Positions 1 through 7,725 of a DNA stretch of 37,105 bases are shown here, piece after piece. Both the position numbers and the translations under genes were made by a program. The notes under the pieces are model-generated. The model was not told where the DNA came from. It did no database searches and worked only from the letters and a program-made list of their open reading frames with translations. Each line of letters opens with the position of its first letter. Position 1 is the first letter of the stretch. The DNA is taken from positions 1-37,105 of the forward strand of contig JAGVLS010000032.1 of assembly GCA_020054205.1 (NCBI GenBank), given 5' to 3'. The stretch is from Candidatus Obscuribacterales bacterium (GTDB lineage Bacteria > Cyanobacteriota > Vampirovibrionia > Obscuribacterales > Obscuribacteraceae).

Positions 1-195
1 GGGGTAGACAACTGTACTATATAGTATGCCCAAATAAAACTGAAAATAACGCAGACACAAGGGTTTTATTTTGTGGCTGCGTTATCCAGTGACCCATGAT
101 CGTAAAAAAGTAATAGTCCAAATAAAGTTCAAAAAATGGCAATAAAATTTAAAAAATTAATCAACCATCACAGACTATCCTATTTGGGTACCCTG

Positions 196-233
196 AAAAA
201 GGTCAGAAAAATTGTAATTTTTCTGACCTTTTT
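196..233. repeat. Palindromic repeat copy A (GTCAGAAAAATT core)
   Basis: Two perfect 18-base arms are separated by 2 bases. The arm reads AAAAAGGTCAGAAAAATT. About 75 bases around it, from CCTATTTGGGTACCCTG to CATTATGTTT, are nearly identical to the segment at 32706-32780. Bases 191-211 recur inverted at 300-320. The hairpin ends in a T run on either strand, so it could also act as a bidirectional terminator. Confidence 0.85.
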
Positions 234-299
234 CATTATGTTTACAATTAATATTGGCTGGCTCGTCGGCGCGGGATTGTATTGTCAGAATTTTGTTTA

Positions 300-320
300 T
301 TTTTCTGACCTTTTTCAGGG
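300..320 (-). repeat. Inverted partial copy of the 191-211 repeat
   Basis: TTTTTCTGACCTTTTTCAGGG is the exact reverse complement of 191-211. The two copies enclose about 90 bases. This gives the region the look of a small inverted-repeat element of MITE type, without any coding capacity. Confidence 0.7.
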
Positions 321-461
321 TAAACAGCAGGGTAGTGGCAGGAAGTATTTAGGCTAGTATTAATTTACCTGCTATTGTTAGGCTTTCAGTTCCAGGGTAA
401 GCAGTCTTTGATTTTGAGAGCAAGATTTACCCTGACACTATATACGGTGCCCAAAAACCAC

Positions 462-499
462 AAAAAAAAGAAGGACATGCCTGCCATGACATGTCCTTC
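462..499 (-). terminator. Rho-independent terminator of the gene at 585-1703
   Basis: Read leftward, a perfect 10-base stem (GAAGGACATG / CATGTCCTTC, at 470-479 and 490-499) has a 10-base loop. It is followed by TTTTTTTTG. It lies about 85 bases past the stop codon. The outer half of this hairpin (CCTGCCATGACATGTCCTTC) recurs at 32781-32800. Confidence 0.85.
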
Positions 500-584
500 G
501 GTGAAAATATTCACACTAAAAGAGCAAGTGATTATGTAAAAGTGCTTACCTTAGTCTTATTCACCCAAATCAATTCAAAGATAA

Positions 585-1703
585 TCACTTATCGTGAGAA
601 TCATCATCATATACGCCATACAAATCCAGCCCGCCACCAAATCCTTGCAACATATAACTTGGAACATTCGGGGTTTTTGAATTTGCATTAGAATTGGCAT
701 TATTAGGATCAGGATTTGATTCTGTCTTTATTACCAGCGGTTGATCAGAAGGACGTGGTTCAAAGACAATTTTATTAATTACACTTTGTCCATCCTCTGA
801 AAAAACTTCCAATTCTGCCAAGCAATCGACAAATGCATTATTGATAAATACTCTGTACCAAGTTTGTCGATATTCTAATGTGCCATCTGCTCTCTTATAG
901 CTATCTTCACAAAGCGGTTTTGGCGGATCACCAGAGCCCATCACAAAAACGTTGGAAAACAGATATCGACGTGTAAATTCTCTTTCAAAATTATTACCTT
1001 CTCGATCAAAGAAAGTTTTACAACTATTTTGACTATAGTCATAAACCCACCATACCGTTTTCCCGTCTAGCCGATAATAAGTTAGGTAATAATTCTCACC
1101 ATCATATGTTTGTACACAACGAAGTGTTTTACCATCACGACGAAACTGTGTTAAGGTATGATTGGCTTTATCCGATAGACTTGAAAGCGTATTATCTGCC
1201 CGATAATTACGCTGTTCAACTATATCTTTACCTACATCATCATACTTACGTACAATGTATTTTGTGGCAACACTGCTATCCATTGTTTCCCCAGGAAACA
1301 CTACCTTTTCTTGTTCTAGCGTGCCATCAGTTCGATAATATTCATAGCCAATTAGATATCCATTGCTATTGCTATGAACAATATATGGCATTTTACGTTG
1401 GAAAACTGTTTTTACCAAACGCTTAGTGACATTGTCTTCGTAGAAAGAAGTTTGTCTATATTCATATTCGACATTCGGTCCGCCACCAAGTTCTGTATTA
1501 ATTGGTCCAGTACCTAATTCCGCATCGGCAGTTGGCATTACACTTGGTTTATTAGCTCTGCGATTTTGAGCCGAAGTAGCAGCCAGAATTATTACTAGCG
1601 GCAGCCCAATCATCAGAGCCAGTCGCAAAATAATTAGACCAACCATATGTTTATTTCCAAATTGCTTATTCCTACAATTCTGCACAGGCGCATCGGGAGC
1701 CAT
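585..1703 (-). CDS. Membrane-anchored protein with MORN-like repeats
   Basis: Function unknown. The 372-residue product has one hydrophobic segment near residues 20-42 (LIILRLALMIGLPLVIILAA), then a low-complexity linker and a long region of short, irregular repeats. These are built on an aromatic residue, (T/A)DGTLE or a variant, and polar strands: YYRTDGTLE, YRADNTLS, RRDGKTLR, YRLDGKTVWW, KRADGTLEYRQTWYR. The pattern resembles the MORN-like repeats of YwqK-type proteins. The C-terminal tail is rich in Asn, Pro and Gly. One anchor with most of the protein outside the membrane fits a surface or periplasmic protein (inference). The start follows AAAGAAAGGGA by about 11 bases. The lipoprotein at 26511-27707 has the same repeat type and is probably a distant paralogue. 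Confidence 0.85.
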   Translation of the reverse strand: MAPDAPVQNCRNKQFGNKHMVGLIILRLALMIGLPLVIILAATSAQNRRANKPSVMPTADAELGTGPINTELGGGPNVEYEYRQTSFYEDNVTKRLVKTVFQRKMPYIVHSNSNGYLIGYEYYRTDGTLEQEKVVFPGETMDSSVATKYIVRKYDDVGKDIVEQRNYRADNTLSSLSDKANHTLTQFRRDGKTLRCVQTYDGENYYLTYYRLDGKTVWWVYDYSQNSCKTFFDREGNNFEREFTRRYLFSNVFVMGSGDPPKPLCEDSYKRADGTLEYRQTWYRVFINNAFVDCLAELEVFSEDGQSVINKIVFEPRPSDQPLVIKTESNPDPNNANSNANSKTPNVPSYMLQGFGGGLDLYGVYDDDSHDK

Positions 1704-1758
1704 AACTATACCTATCCCTTTCTTTTAATTGCCCAATAAAGTAAATTTCAGTTTCGTT

Positions 1759-3435
1759 TTAGATAAACCAATATTCCAGCTCTTTGCGCGCCGGACCAGT
1801 AATATATTTATCAAGCCATTTATCATCCAAAGACAAATAACCACTAAAGCCTGTCTTTTTTGCCCAAACTGCTGAGCGGAAACGATAGTGATTATACACA
1901 TCAAGAATGTGAGTTAGATAAGCAAGGGCTACTTGCCTATTGCCCCGAATGATAATCATATTTTCGTCATTGCTATAACTAGCTTTGAATCCTAAGTTGT
2001 GACTGCCAAGAATTATGACGCAATCCGCCTCATCTTCTGCCATTACATCAATGGCAACTACTTTGTCATGAATAACAGCATGGGCATCAGGCAGCTTAAG
2101 CAATTCTTTACGCCAGTCAGCAAATGCTTTTTCAATTCCGGATGCACATACCAAAGGAGGTAATTCGCCCTTACGTGGAATTATTCTATTGCGTGGCATA
2201 GCAGCCGGTGAGCTGACTGCACCACGAATCAGTAATTCCGGTCTGGCAGGATATAACTCTTGCACCTTACTAATGATAGAAGGAAAACCAGGATAGAAAG
2301 CCAGAAAATGAATTGACTTTTTAGCGCGATCCATTAAGTCAAACACTTCTTGCATATCGGGCGGCGTAGGAGCATTTTTACTTGGTTTCACTCTTTCCTT
2401 AGTGTTGGGAGCAAACCAGACAGTAATACGCGTTTTTCCATCACCCAAAACCACTTCTTTGCGTCCATTGGCATTGCATGTGCGAAACTCTGCACTTTGT
2501 TTTGCATCATCCAAACGCATTGCTTCATAATAATCAGCAAAAATTTGCGCTAATTCATTTGATTCAATAGTAATGACGTTATTACTCTGGCAAGTTAAAC
2601 CAGTAGCAGTAATATTGGTGCTGCCAGTTGTGACACTGCGCGGCTTTTTCCTTTTATCTCGATAAACTTGCGTTTTATTATGCCCAATAGCACTATCTTC
2701 TTTGAGCATACGATCAATAATGGCAGCACCTAACTCATGCAAAGCTTTTCTTACTTCCGCATTTGTCTCATCATCTTTGCCTGTATTACTTAAAATAAGT
2801 GACCACAAATTCAAATTACGCTTCATATGATCAATTACTTCCGGATCAGCTAGCTCATATAAAGCTAAAAGAACATCACCACCCTCGCGTCTGGCCCTGG
2901 TAATCGGCGCCAAAAGAAGTTCCAATGCATTACCAGCTAATCGCTTCCTGATTGGATCGCCAGGAGTTTGAATAGCTTTGATTAACACATTGAAGTCTGG
3001 ACTGCCATCCTCAAGTGTAGGCAATTGACGAGCCAATGCTTGAGTAGATAAAATTCCTCGAGTAAAAGCTACTTTAATTCGGCTGCCAATTTGAGTGGTA
3101 AGTTTTACTTTATTAGAAGTGCCACCCAAATCTTTTCTGGTTCTAAGATTACCAGGTTCACCAACCATTGGTGTTACCCGGTATTTATATTGCTTGCCAG
3201 CTTTGCCAACATAATCCATCCAAGAACATTTTTGTACGGGCCAAACAGTAGTTGGCTTAGATTTCCAATCAGGGTTTGTTTCGCCTTTGAAAGGAATGTA
3301 TGACCCAAGAACTTCTTCTTTTTTTGTAGCAACATCAATTCTGGTAATAGCAAAACCTAAACAACCGACAATTTTTGCTTTCGGTAGCCAATGGAGACAA
3401 ACGACACCGTCGTTTGCACAGGCAAACACTTTCAT
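1759..3435 (-). CDS. Phospholipase D-like (HKD) protein
   Basis: This is a member of the PLD superfamily, which uses two HxK(x4)D half-sites to hydrolyse or transfer phosphodiester bonds. The second half-site is canonical (HDKVVAID, His456, Lys458, Asp463) and is followed by the usual GSHN. The first is HNKTQVYRD (His252, Lys254) followed by GSTN. Its Asp is one position late, so this half is slightly atypical. The first 100 residues look like a fibronectin-III-type fold (KYRVTP...) and a helical region follows, a layout unlike short nucleases such as Nuc. No signal peptide is seen, so a cytoplasmic site is likely. The start chosen is the ATG at 3435, because AAGAAAGGG lies 7 bases upstream. 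An earlier in-frame start at 3459 has no such site. Substrate unknown: phospholipid or nucleic acid are both possible. Confidence 0.85.
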   Translation of the reverse strand: MKVFACANDGVVCLHWLPKAKIVGCLGFAITRIDVATKKEEVLGSYIPFKGETNPDWKSKPTTVWPVQKCSWMDYVGKAGKQYKYRVTPMVGEPGNLRTRKDLGGTSNKVKLTTQIGSRIKVAFTRGILSTQALARQLPTLEDGSPDFNVLIKAIQTPGDPIRKRLAGNALELLLAPITRARREGGDVLLALYELADPEVIDHMKRNLNLWSLILSNTGKDDETNAEVRKALHELGAAIIDRMLKEDSAIGHNKTQVYRDKRKKPRSVTTGSTNITATGLTCQSNNVITIESNELAQIFADYYEAMRLDDAKQSAEFRTCNANGRKEVVLGDGKTRITVWFAPNTKERVKPSKNAPTPPDMQEVFDLMDRAKKSIHFLAFYPGFPSIISKVQELYPARPELLIRGAVSSPAAMPRNRIIPRKGELPPLVCASGIEKAFADWRKELLKLPDAHAVIHDKVVAIDVMAEDEADCVIILGSHNLGFKASYSNDENMIIIRGNRQVALAYLTHILDVYNHYRFRSAVWAKKTGFSGYLSLDDKWLDKYITGPARKELEYWFI

Positions 3436-3511
3436 GTTTATGCCCTTTCTTGCTAACACATCTAAAAAGTGTTAGCAGGTTTATTTTATTTATTAGATCT
3501 GCAACAGATGC

Positions 3512-4132
3512 TTAGACGACGAAACCAAAATTAAGTAATCGCGTCTTCAAATCTTCTATTCCTTGAAAATGAATTGTTTGAATACCAAACTCTGAAGCTG
3601 CTTTGATGTTTACTTCCAAATCATCGATAAACAAACAATTACTGCCAACGTGTCCACTTAAATTTAAAACTTCTTGATATATGCGTTGAGCAGGTTTTGT
3701 GCAACCAAGTTTATAGCTTAAGATCAATTGGCTAAAATGCCTGGCTACCTGATAATTTGCTTGCAAAAAATCATAGTGAATTTCGTTTGTGTTAGATAAA
3801 AGATATAACGGTACTTGTGCTTTGAGAGCCGTCATCAAAGCTGCCATATCTTTATTTTCACGAAAAGTTAGTGTCCATATTGCTTTAAACTCATCTACTG
3901 TCAAATTTGTACCGAGAATGCGATTCATTTCTTGCACAAAATCGGCTGTGGTAATTTGTCCACTTTCATAACCAAGTTGACCTAATTGAACAAAAGCATT
4001 TTTGACTTGTGTTTCACTTGGATTATTTGCTTTGGCAGCAAAAGTATTGCGAATTTCTTCCCATTCAAAGTCAACAAATACATGCCCCATGTCAAAAACA
4101 ATTAGTTTTACTTCTTGACTTTCCGCGCTCAT
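3512..4132 (-). CDS. HAD-superfamily phosphatase, YihX-like
   Basis: The product is a 206-residue haloacid dehalogenase-fold hydrolase with a helical cap. Motif I is FDMGHVFVD with nucleophile Asp14. The +2 position is Gly, as in YihX-type sugar phosphatases (FDLGNV). Motif II is LLSNTN, motif III the Lys in CTKP, and motif IV FIDDLEVN. The likely reaction is dephosphorylation of a small phosphate ester in the cytosol; the substrate is not deducible. The start at 4132 overlaps the stop of the upstream metallopeptidase (TAATG), with GGAG 6 bases before it. The two genes are therefore translationally coupled. A GTG 12 bases further upstream is possible but is not placed correctly relative to GGAG. 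Confidence 0.88.
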   Translation of the reverse strand: MSAESQEVKLIVFDMGHVFVDFEWEEIRNTFAAKANNPSETQVKNAFVQLGQLGYESGQITTADFVQEMNRILGTNLTVDEFKAIWTLTFRENKDMAALMTALKAQVPLYLLSNTNEIHYDFLQANYQVARHFSQLILSYKLGCTKPAQRIYQEVLNLSGHVGSNCLFIDDLEVNIKAASEFGIQTIHFQGIEDLKTRLLNFGFVV

Positions 4133-5901
4133 TACCGACTCCACTGCTGAATAATTATTACTGGTACTATGCCAGAACCAACAAATTTTTGCTGCTTAAT
4201 TCCGTGTCCAGCAAATGCATCAAGGATAGTTTGCTTATTGGCACTATTGTTTAATTGCTTGTCAGCACTTAAATATGCTTGCAACAAATCTTCAAAAGTT
4301 ACTTTATGAGCTGGCACCAAAGCTAAAGCAGCTAAAGTCAATGTGCCAAAAGTTTTCAACACATCTTTAATTTCACCGCTTGCTTGTTTTACCATTTCAA
4401 CCAGCAAATCTGCTTTTGCTCCACCAGAAATGAGCCCGTCGTCGTGCGGCTCACCAGTTTCATCATTAGGAGTGCGTGCATTGTTTTTCTGAATGCGTAT
4501 GCCATTAGGTGGACTTGCATATGCACCAATGATAAGTGGATCATCTTCAATATCTTTTACAGTCAGTGTATGACCTAACTCTGTGCCATATTTATCACGG
4601 AACCAAAAGTCCATTAACAAATTTCCCAGCACATCGCCAATAGACTCGTGAATGCCACCACCTTGCGAGCCAGGCAAATCCTTACCAGGAGTTTGCAAAT
4701 AAACAATATGATGTCCATTCTCATGCCAGGTAACACCTAGATCATAAGCAATGTGTTCTGCCAAACCAAATGGAGCACCAGAACCTTCTCCTAGATGAAT
4801 GTCATAAGTTTCTGGATCAAAATAAGCATTATCCGAAACATCTGGATCATCCACATAAACAGGAATTGGTTTTTCTGGTGCAATCATGCCCCAACTTTTC
4901 ATCAATTCCATTTGGCTGTGAAAAGCAAAGAAAGTAAGTACAGCAGCAAATTCTGGATCATTTGGCTTATACAAAAAAGTACCATCTGCTTTGGCGCGCA
5001 CTTCTTTCTTTTTATTGCCTAAATAAACAATCAAATTATCATTTTTCAACACTTTGGGGTCAGGCAAACTTTCAAGAACAACTTCATGAATTTGACTAAG
5101 CAAATCAACATTAGGATCGGGAATGCGCAAAAACGAATTGCCTTTTACAGTCTTATCGGCAACAGCACTACGTCTTTTTACTGTGCGTAATTTATTTTCC
5201 CGATAAACAACTTTGCCGCTTTTACCTTTCACAAGAGTAAGAAATACTTTCTTCGGCTCAAACGTCGAAAGTACTACTTCATAAACAGGCTCAAGACGTG
5301 TGCCATGCGCTGAGAAAGTTAATTCCACTCTTTCAACTTTGTATTCATGCCAGTATTCAGAATTAGGTTCAACACTAGCTTTGGCTCTAATAATGGCTGC
5401 CTCCGAAGAGACAATTTTTCCTAGTTGTTTTGGTTTGCGTCCATGCCTGACAGTGGAATTAACTTGAAAAACTGTGCCGTCATTGCTGACAAAAACATGC
5501 ACAAAGCCTCCACGCACTGGATAAACTTTGCCATGCTTGCTTAATTTCACTACTTGTTTAAACTCTATACGTTTACCAAGTGCGCCTATTTCAGTTTCGC
5601 CATTATAAACAAGCTCTGCATAGCGCAATGCAAGTGCGTTGCTTATTGCTTTTTGATTGAGGAATGAGCGTGCTTGCAGTCGGCAATTGCCTTTAATTTT
5701 TTGTCGGCAAAGTCCTTGCTGAGAATCAGTGGAGATAGAGCGTACATGTCCAAAATAATTAAACAAAGCTTGAATTGGACCACCGATAGTTTGTTGTAAT
5801 TCATTAAGTGCATTTAAATATGGGCGTTTTGGTTCATGCAGGCTAGAGTCCGGAGCCCGACTCTGAATAGGGACAACGGCATGCAAATCGCTCTTGCGCA
5901 T
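4132..5901 (-). CDS. M4 (thermolysin-like) metallopeptidase with propeptide-like domain
   Basis: The 589-residue product carries the zinc motif HENGH (His393, Glu394, His397). Twenty-odd residues later comes ESIGDV with Glu419 as probable third ligand, as in thermolysin. His486 in GEPHDDG could be the second catalytic histidine. Residues about 130-245 look like FTP/PepSY propeptide sequence, which inhibits and chaperones the protease in secreted M4 enzymes. No signal peptide is visible: the first 50 residues are polar. Either export uses another route or the enzyme stays inside, which is unusual for M4. The start follows AGGAAAGGA by 6-7 bases. It shares a coupled transcript with the HAD gene downstream. 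Confidence 0.87.
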   Translation of the reverse strand: MRKSDLHAVVPIQSRAPDSSLHEPKRPYLNALNELQQTIGGPIQALFNYFGHVRSISTDSQQGLCRQKIKGNCRLQARSFLNQKAISNALALRYAELVYNGETEIGALGKRIEFKQVVKLSKHGKVYPVRGGFVHVFVSNDGTVFQVNSTVRHGRKPKQLGKIVSSEAAIIRAKASVEPNSEYWHEYKVERVELTFSAHGTRLEPVYEVVLSTFEPKKVFLTLVKGKSGKVVYRENKLRTVKRRSAVADKTVKGNSFLRIPDPNVDLLSQIHEVVLESLPDPKVLKNDNLIVYLGNKKKEVRAKADGTFLYKPNDPEFAAVLTFFAFHSQMELMKSWGMIAPEKPIPVYVDDPDVSDNAYFDPETYDIHLGEGSGAPFGLAEHIAYDLGVTWHENGHHIVYLQTPGKDLPGSQGGGIHESIGDVLGNLLMDFWFRDKYGTELGHTLTVKDIEDDPLIIGAYASPPNGIRIQKNNARTPNDETGEPHDDGLISGGAKADLLVEMVKQASGEIKDVLKTFGTLTLAALALVPAHKVTFEDLLQAYLSADKQLNNSANKQTILDAFAGHGIKQQKFVGSGIVPVIIIQQWSR

Positions 5902-6712
5902 TTGAACATCCTTTCCTGAACAACGTGTTCTTGTTCTTGAAAGTTATGGCTGCAGTAATGGAGGTGTTAAGAGTGGGTTTAGTAAGGCTTGTTTTTAGTT
6001 ATCTAAGTTAAGTTAAAAATGATGCTTAAGCCTATGTGATTGATATTGTCTAAATCAAACTCTTATTAGATCACAAGAAGATCTAAAGTAAAACAAAAAG
6101 TTAGCAGAGCTAGCAGAAGGGGTAGGAGATATATGCAAAAAACACCTTGCGCAAACTGCGCAAGCACAAGATTGAACAAATCAAGCAAAAATCGCATGAA
6201 ATCTAAGTTGTAACAGGATGCCAATAGACGCTATTAGCTACCCCATATACATGCTTTTCATATGTAAAATACCAACGAAATCATATGATAGTTAAGGCTA
6301 AAGAGGATCTTTCTTACTACATTAAATCCTGTATACACTTTATAAAGCTGTGTAAAAGGCTTTCTTGCTATGTGAGATCTAGCTTAGCTAATCTGTAATT
6401 ATCTCTTTGTCTTTAATTCAGAACAAAATAAAACGCGTAAATCATTCTGTAATCAATATCTCCACTAACTTTCACCGCTTGGCTAACAATATTGCCGCCA
6501 GGTTTGTTTTGATACGTCTGTTTTGACATACCCATTGTCATAGCTCATTTATCTGTACCACTTCTGTATATGTATGTGCGTGTTATCTCGCATCTTGTGA
6601 GATTTATTTTCCAACTCGGTCATATTTTGTGTAGGCGTTTTTCTTTTTGAAAAATAAAAGAAAAAAAAGAGAGTAGCAATAAATATATATTTATTGCTGC
6701 AAAGGTAATTAC
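5902..6712. other. Gene-free divergent intergenic region
   Basis: About 800 bases between divergent genes hold no convincing ORF, tRNA or known riboswitch that I can see. Notable elements are a perfect short palindrome TTGCGCA-AAC-TGCGCAA at 6147-6163, a TTGACA at 6523-6528 without a good -10 partner, and a 24-base palindrome just before the next gene (6675-6698). Promoters for both flanking genes must lie here. Confidence 0.5.
6675..6698. promoter_or_regulatory. 24-base perfect palindrome abutting a ribosome binding site
   Basis: AGCAATAAATATATATTTATTGCT reads the same on both strands. It ends 2 bases before the AAAGG Shine-Dalgarno site of the HAD gene starting at 6713. It may be a dimeric repressor site or, in the mRNA, a hairpin that affects ribosome access. 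Neither can be decided from sequence. Confidence 0.55.
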
Positions 6713-7570
6713 ATGGCAACAAGACAAACACAAGGAGCTTATACCCCTACAAATTTTGTTTTGTGTGAAAATTTGCTTCCACTAGATCCAAGCAAGACAC
6801 CATTTCTGCTTGTTGATCTGTGGAAAACACTGGCAAGGGGTCCGTATCCTGAGCCCATTGAAGATCTACAATTCATACTAGGTTATGAGCCTGATTTAGA
6901 TTCGCTCACTGAACCACTGCCATTGCACATACAGGGTGTATGCAGGCAGCACGTGACTTGCGAATCTGGTGGTCAGGCTTTACCTAGTCTTTCCGAAAAA
7001 GTGTGTCGCGAACGCAAACTCGACTATGCGTTTTTACGCAAATGCTTAACCATGCGCGAAAGAGATCCCGATAAATTCATACATGAGCTTGCTCAGCACT
7101 TTTCGCTCTCCGTACCAGAAGGAGCAGTTGAGACATTCAAACAAGCCCTGGAAAATGAGAAAAACGGCTTGTGCTACTATGCAGATGTCCCCCGAGAGCT
7201 TTGGCGGCTCAAAAAACTTGGCTTTAAAATAGCCCTATTTTCCAATGTCTGGGGCTTCCCATTGGAAAATGTCCTGGCTGATCTCAATTATGGACATAAA
7301 GGTGAATTGTTTGAGCACGTTATTGTTAGCTGTGACGTAGGCATAGCCAAGCCAGATCGTGGGATTTTCATTGCAGCAGCGGAAAGTTTCAATGCTCGCT
7401 TCGACCAATGTGTGGTCGTAGGCGATAATCCAGCTCTCGATATTCGGGGCGCACTAAATGTTGGCATGAAAGCAGTGCATATCGATAGATATGGAGATTG
7501 TGCTGACCTTGTGCCAGGCGTACCCGTAATTAGAAAGTTAGCTGAACTCGTGCCAGCGGCAGCGGCATAA
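6713..7570 (+). CDS. HAD-superfamily protein with DxW motif I
   Basis: A HAD-fold protein of 285 residues. Motif I is VDLWKTL: nucleophile Asp35 is present, but the usual second aspartate is Trp37. Motif II is LFSNVWG, motif III is the Lys in IAKPD, and motif IV is VVVGDNPALDIRGA. A bulky aromatic at D+2 is known in some HAD groups, notably haloacid dehalogenases (DAYGT). The chemistry may therefore not be ordinary phosphatase chemistry. A large helical cap lies at about residues 45-165. The start follows AAAGG by 7 bases, next to a 24-base palindrome. TruD follows 155 bases downstream on the same strand; no terminator is seen between, so co-transcription is likely. Substrate unknown. Confidence 0.87.
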   Translation: MATRQTQGAYTPTNFVLCENLLPLDPSKTPFLLVDLWKTLARGPYPEPIEDLQFILGYEPDLDSLTEPLPLHIQGVCRQHVTCESGGQALPSLSEKVCRERKLDYAFLRKCLTMRERDPDKFIHELAQHFSLSVPEGAVETFKQALENEKNGLCYYADVPRELWRLKKLGFKIALFSNVWGFPLENVLADLNYGHKGELFEHVIVSCDVGIAKPDRGIFIAAAESFNARFDQCVVVGDNPALDIRGALNVGMKAVHIDRYGDCADLVPGVPVIRKLAELVPAAAA

Positions 7571-7725
7571 GTTTCTAGTTTGATTTTCTTGCTACACATG
7601 CATCTATGGGCAAGCGTGCCCATCCCTGTTCGGTGTCTGATGATTCATTCTTATTTTTGAGGTTTAAACAAAACCAAAAAAAACACGGCAATTTGGACTT
7701 ACCAATTGCCAAAGAAAGGGTTGGA

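Larger units (their letters stand above)
1..584. other. Gene-free segment with palindromic repeat and hairpins
   Basis: No convincing gene. Short open frames here lack a ribosome binding site and run across inverted repeats. A hairpin at 47-84 pairs TAACGCAG with CTGCGTTA around an A/T-rich loop. A dispersed palindrome lies at 196-233 with an inverted partial copy at 300-320. A terminator for the leftward gene lies at 462-499. A segment near 16-39 resembles one near 436-459 (ACTATATA...TGCCCAAA), so the stretch between may be one short repeat element. That last point is inference. Confidence 0.6.

Noticed and set aside
1..40. Right end of an IS3 element at the left window edge
   Set aside because: GGGGTAGACAACTGT only loosely resembles the complement of the IS end at 37014, so I could not support it.
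136..357. Possible 73-residue protein on the plus strand
   Set aside because: It reads straight through the inverted repeats at 191-320, has no ribosome binding site, and its hydrophobic look comes from the T-rich palindrome.
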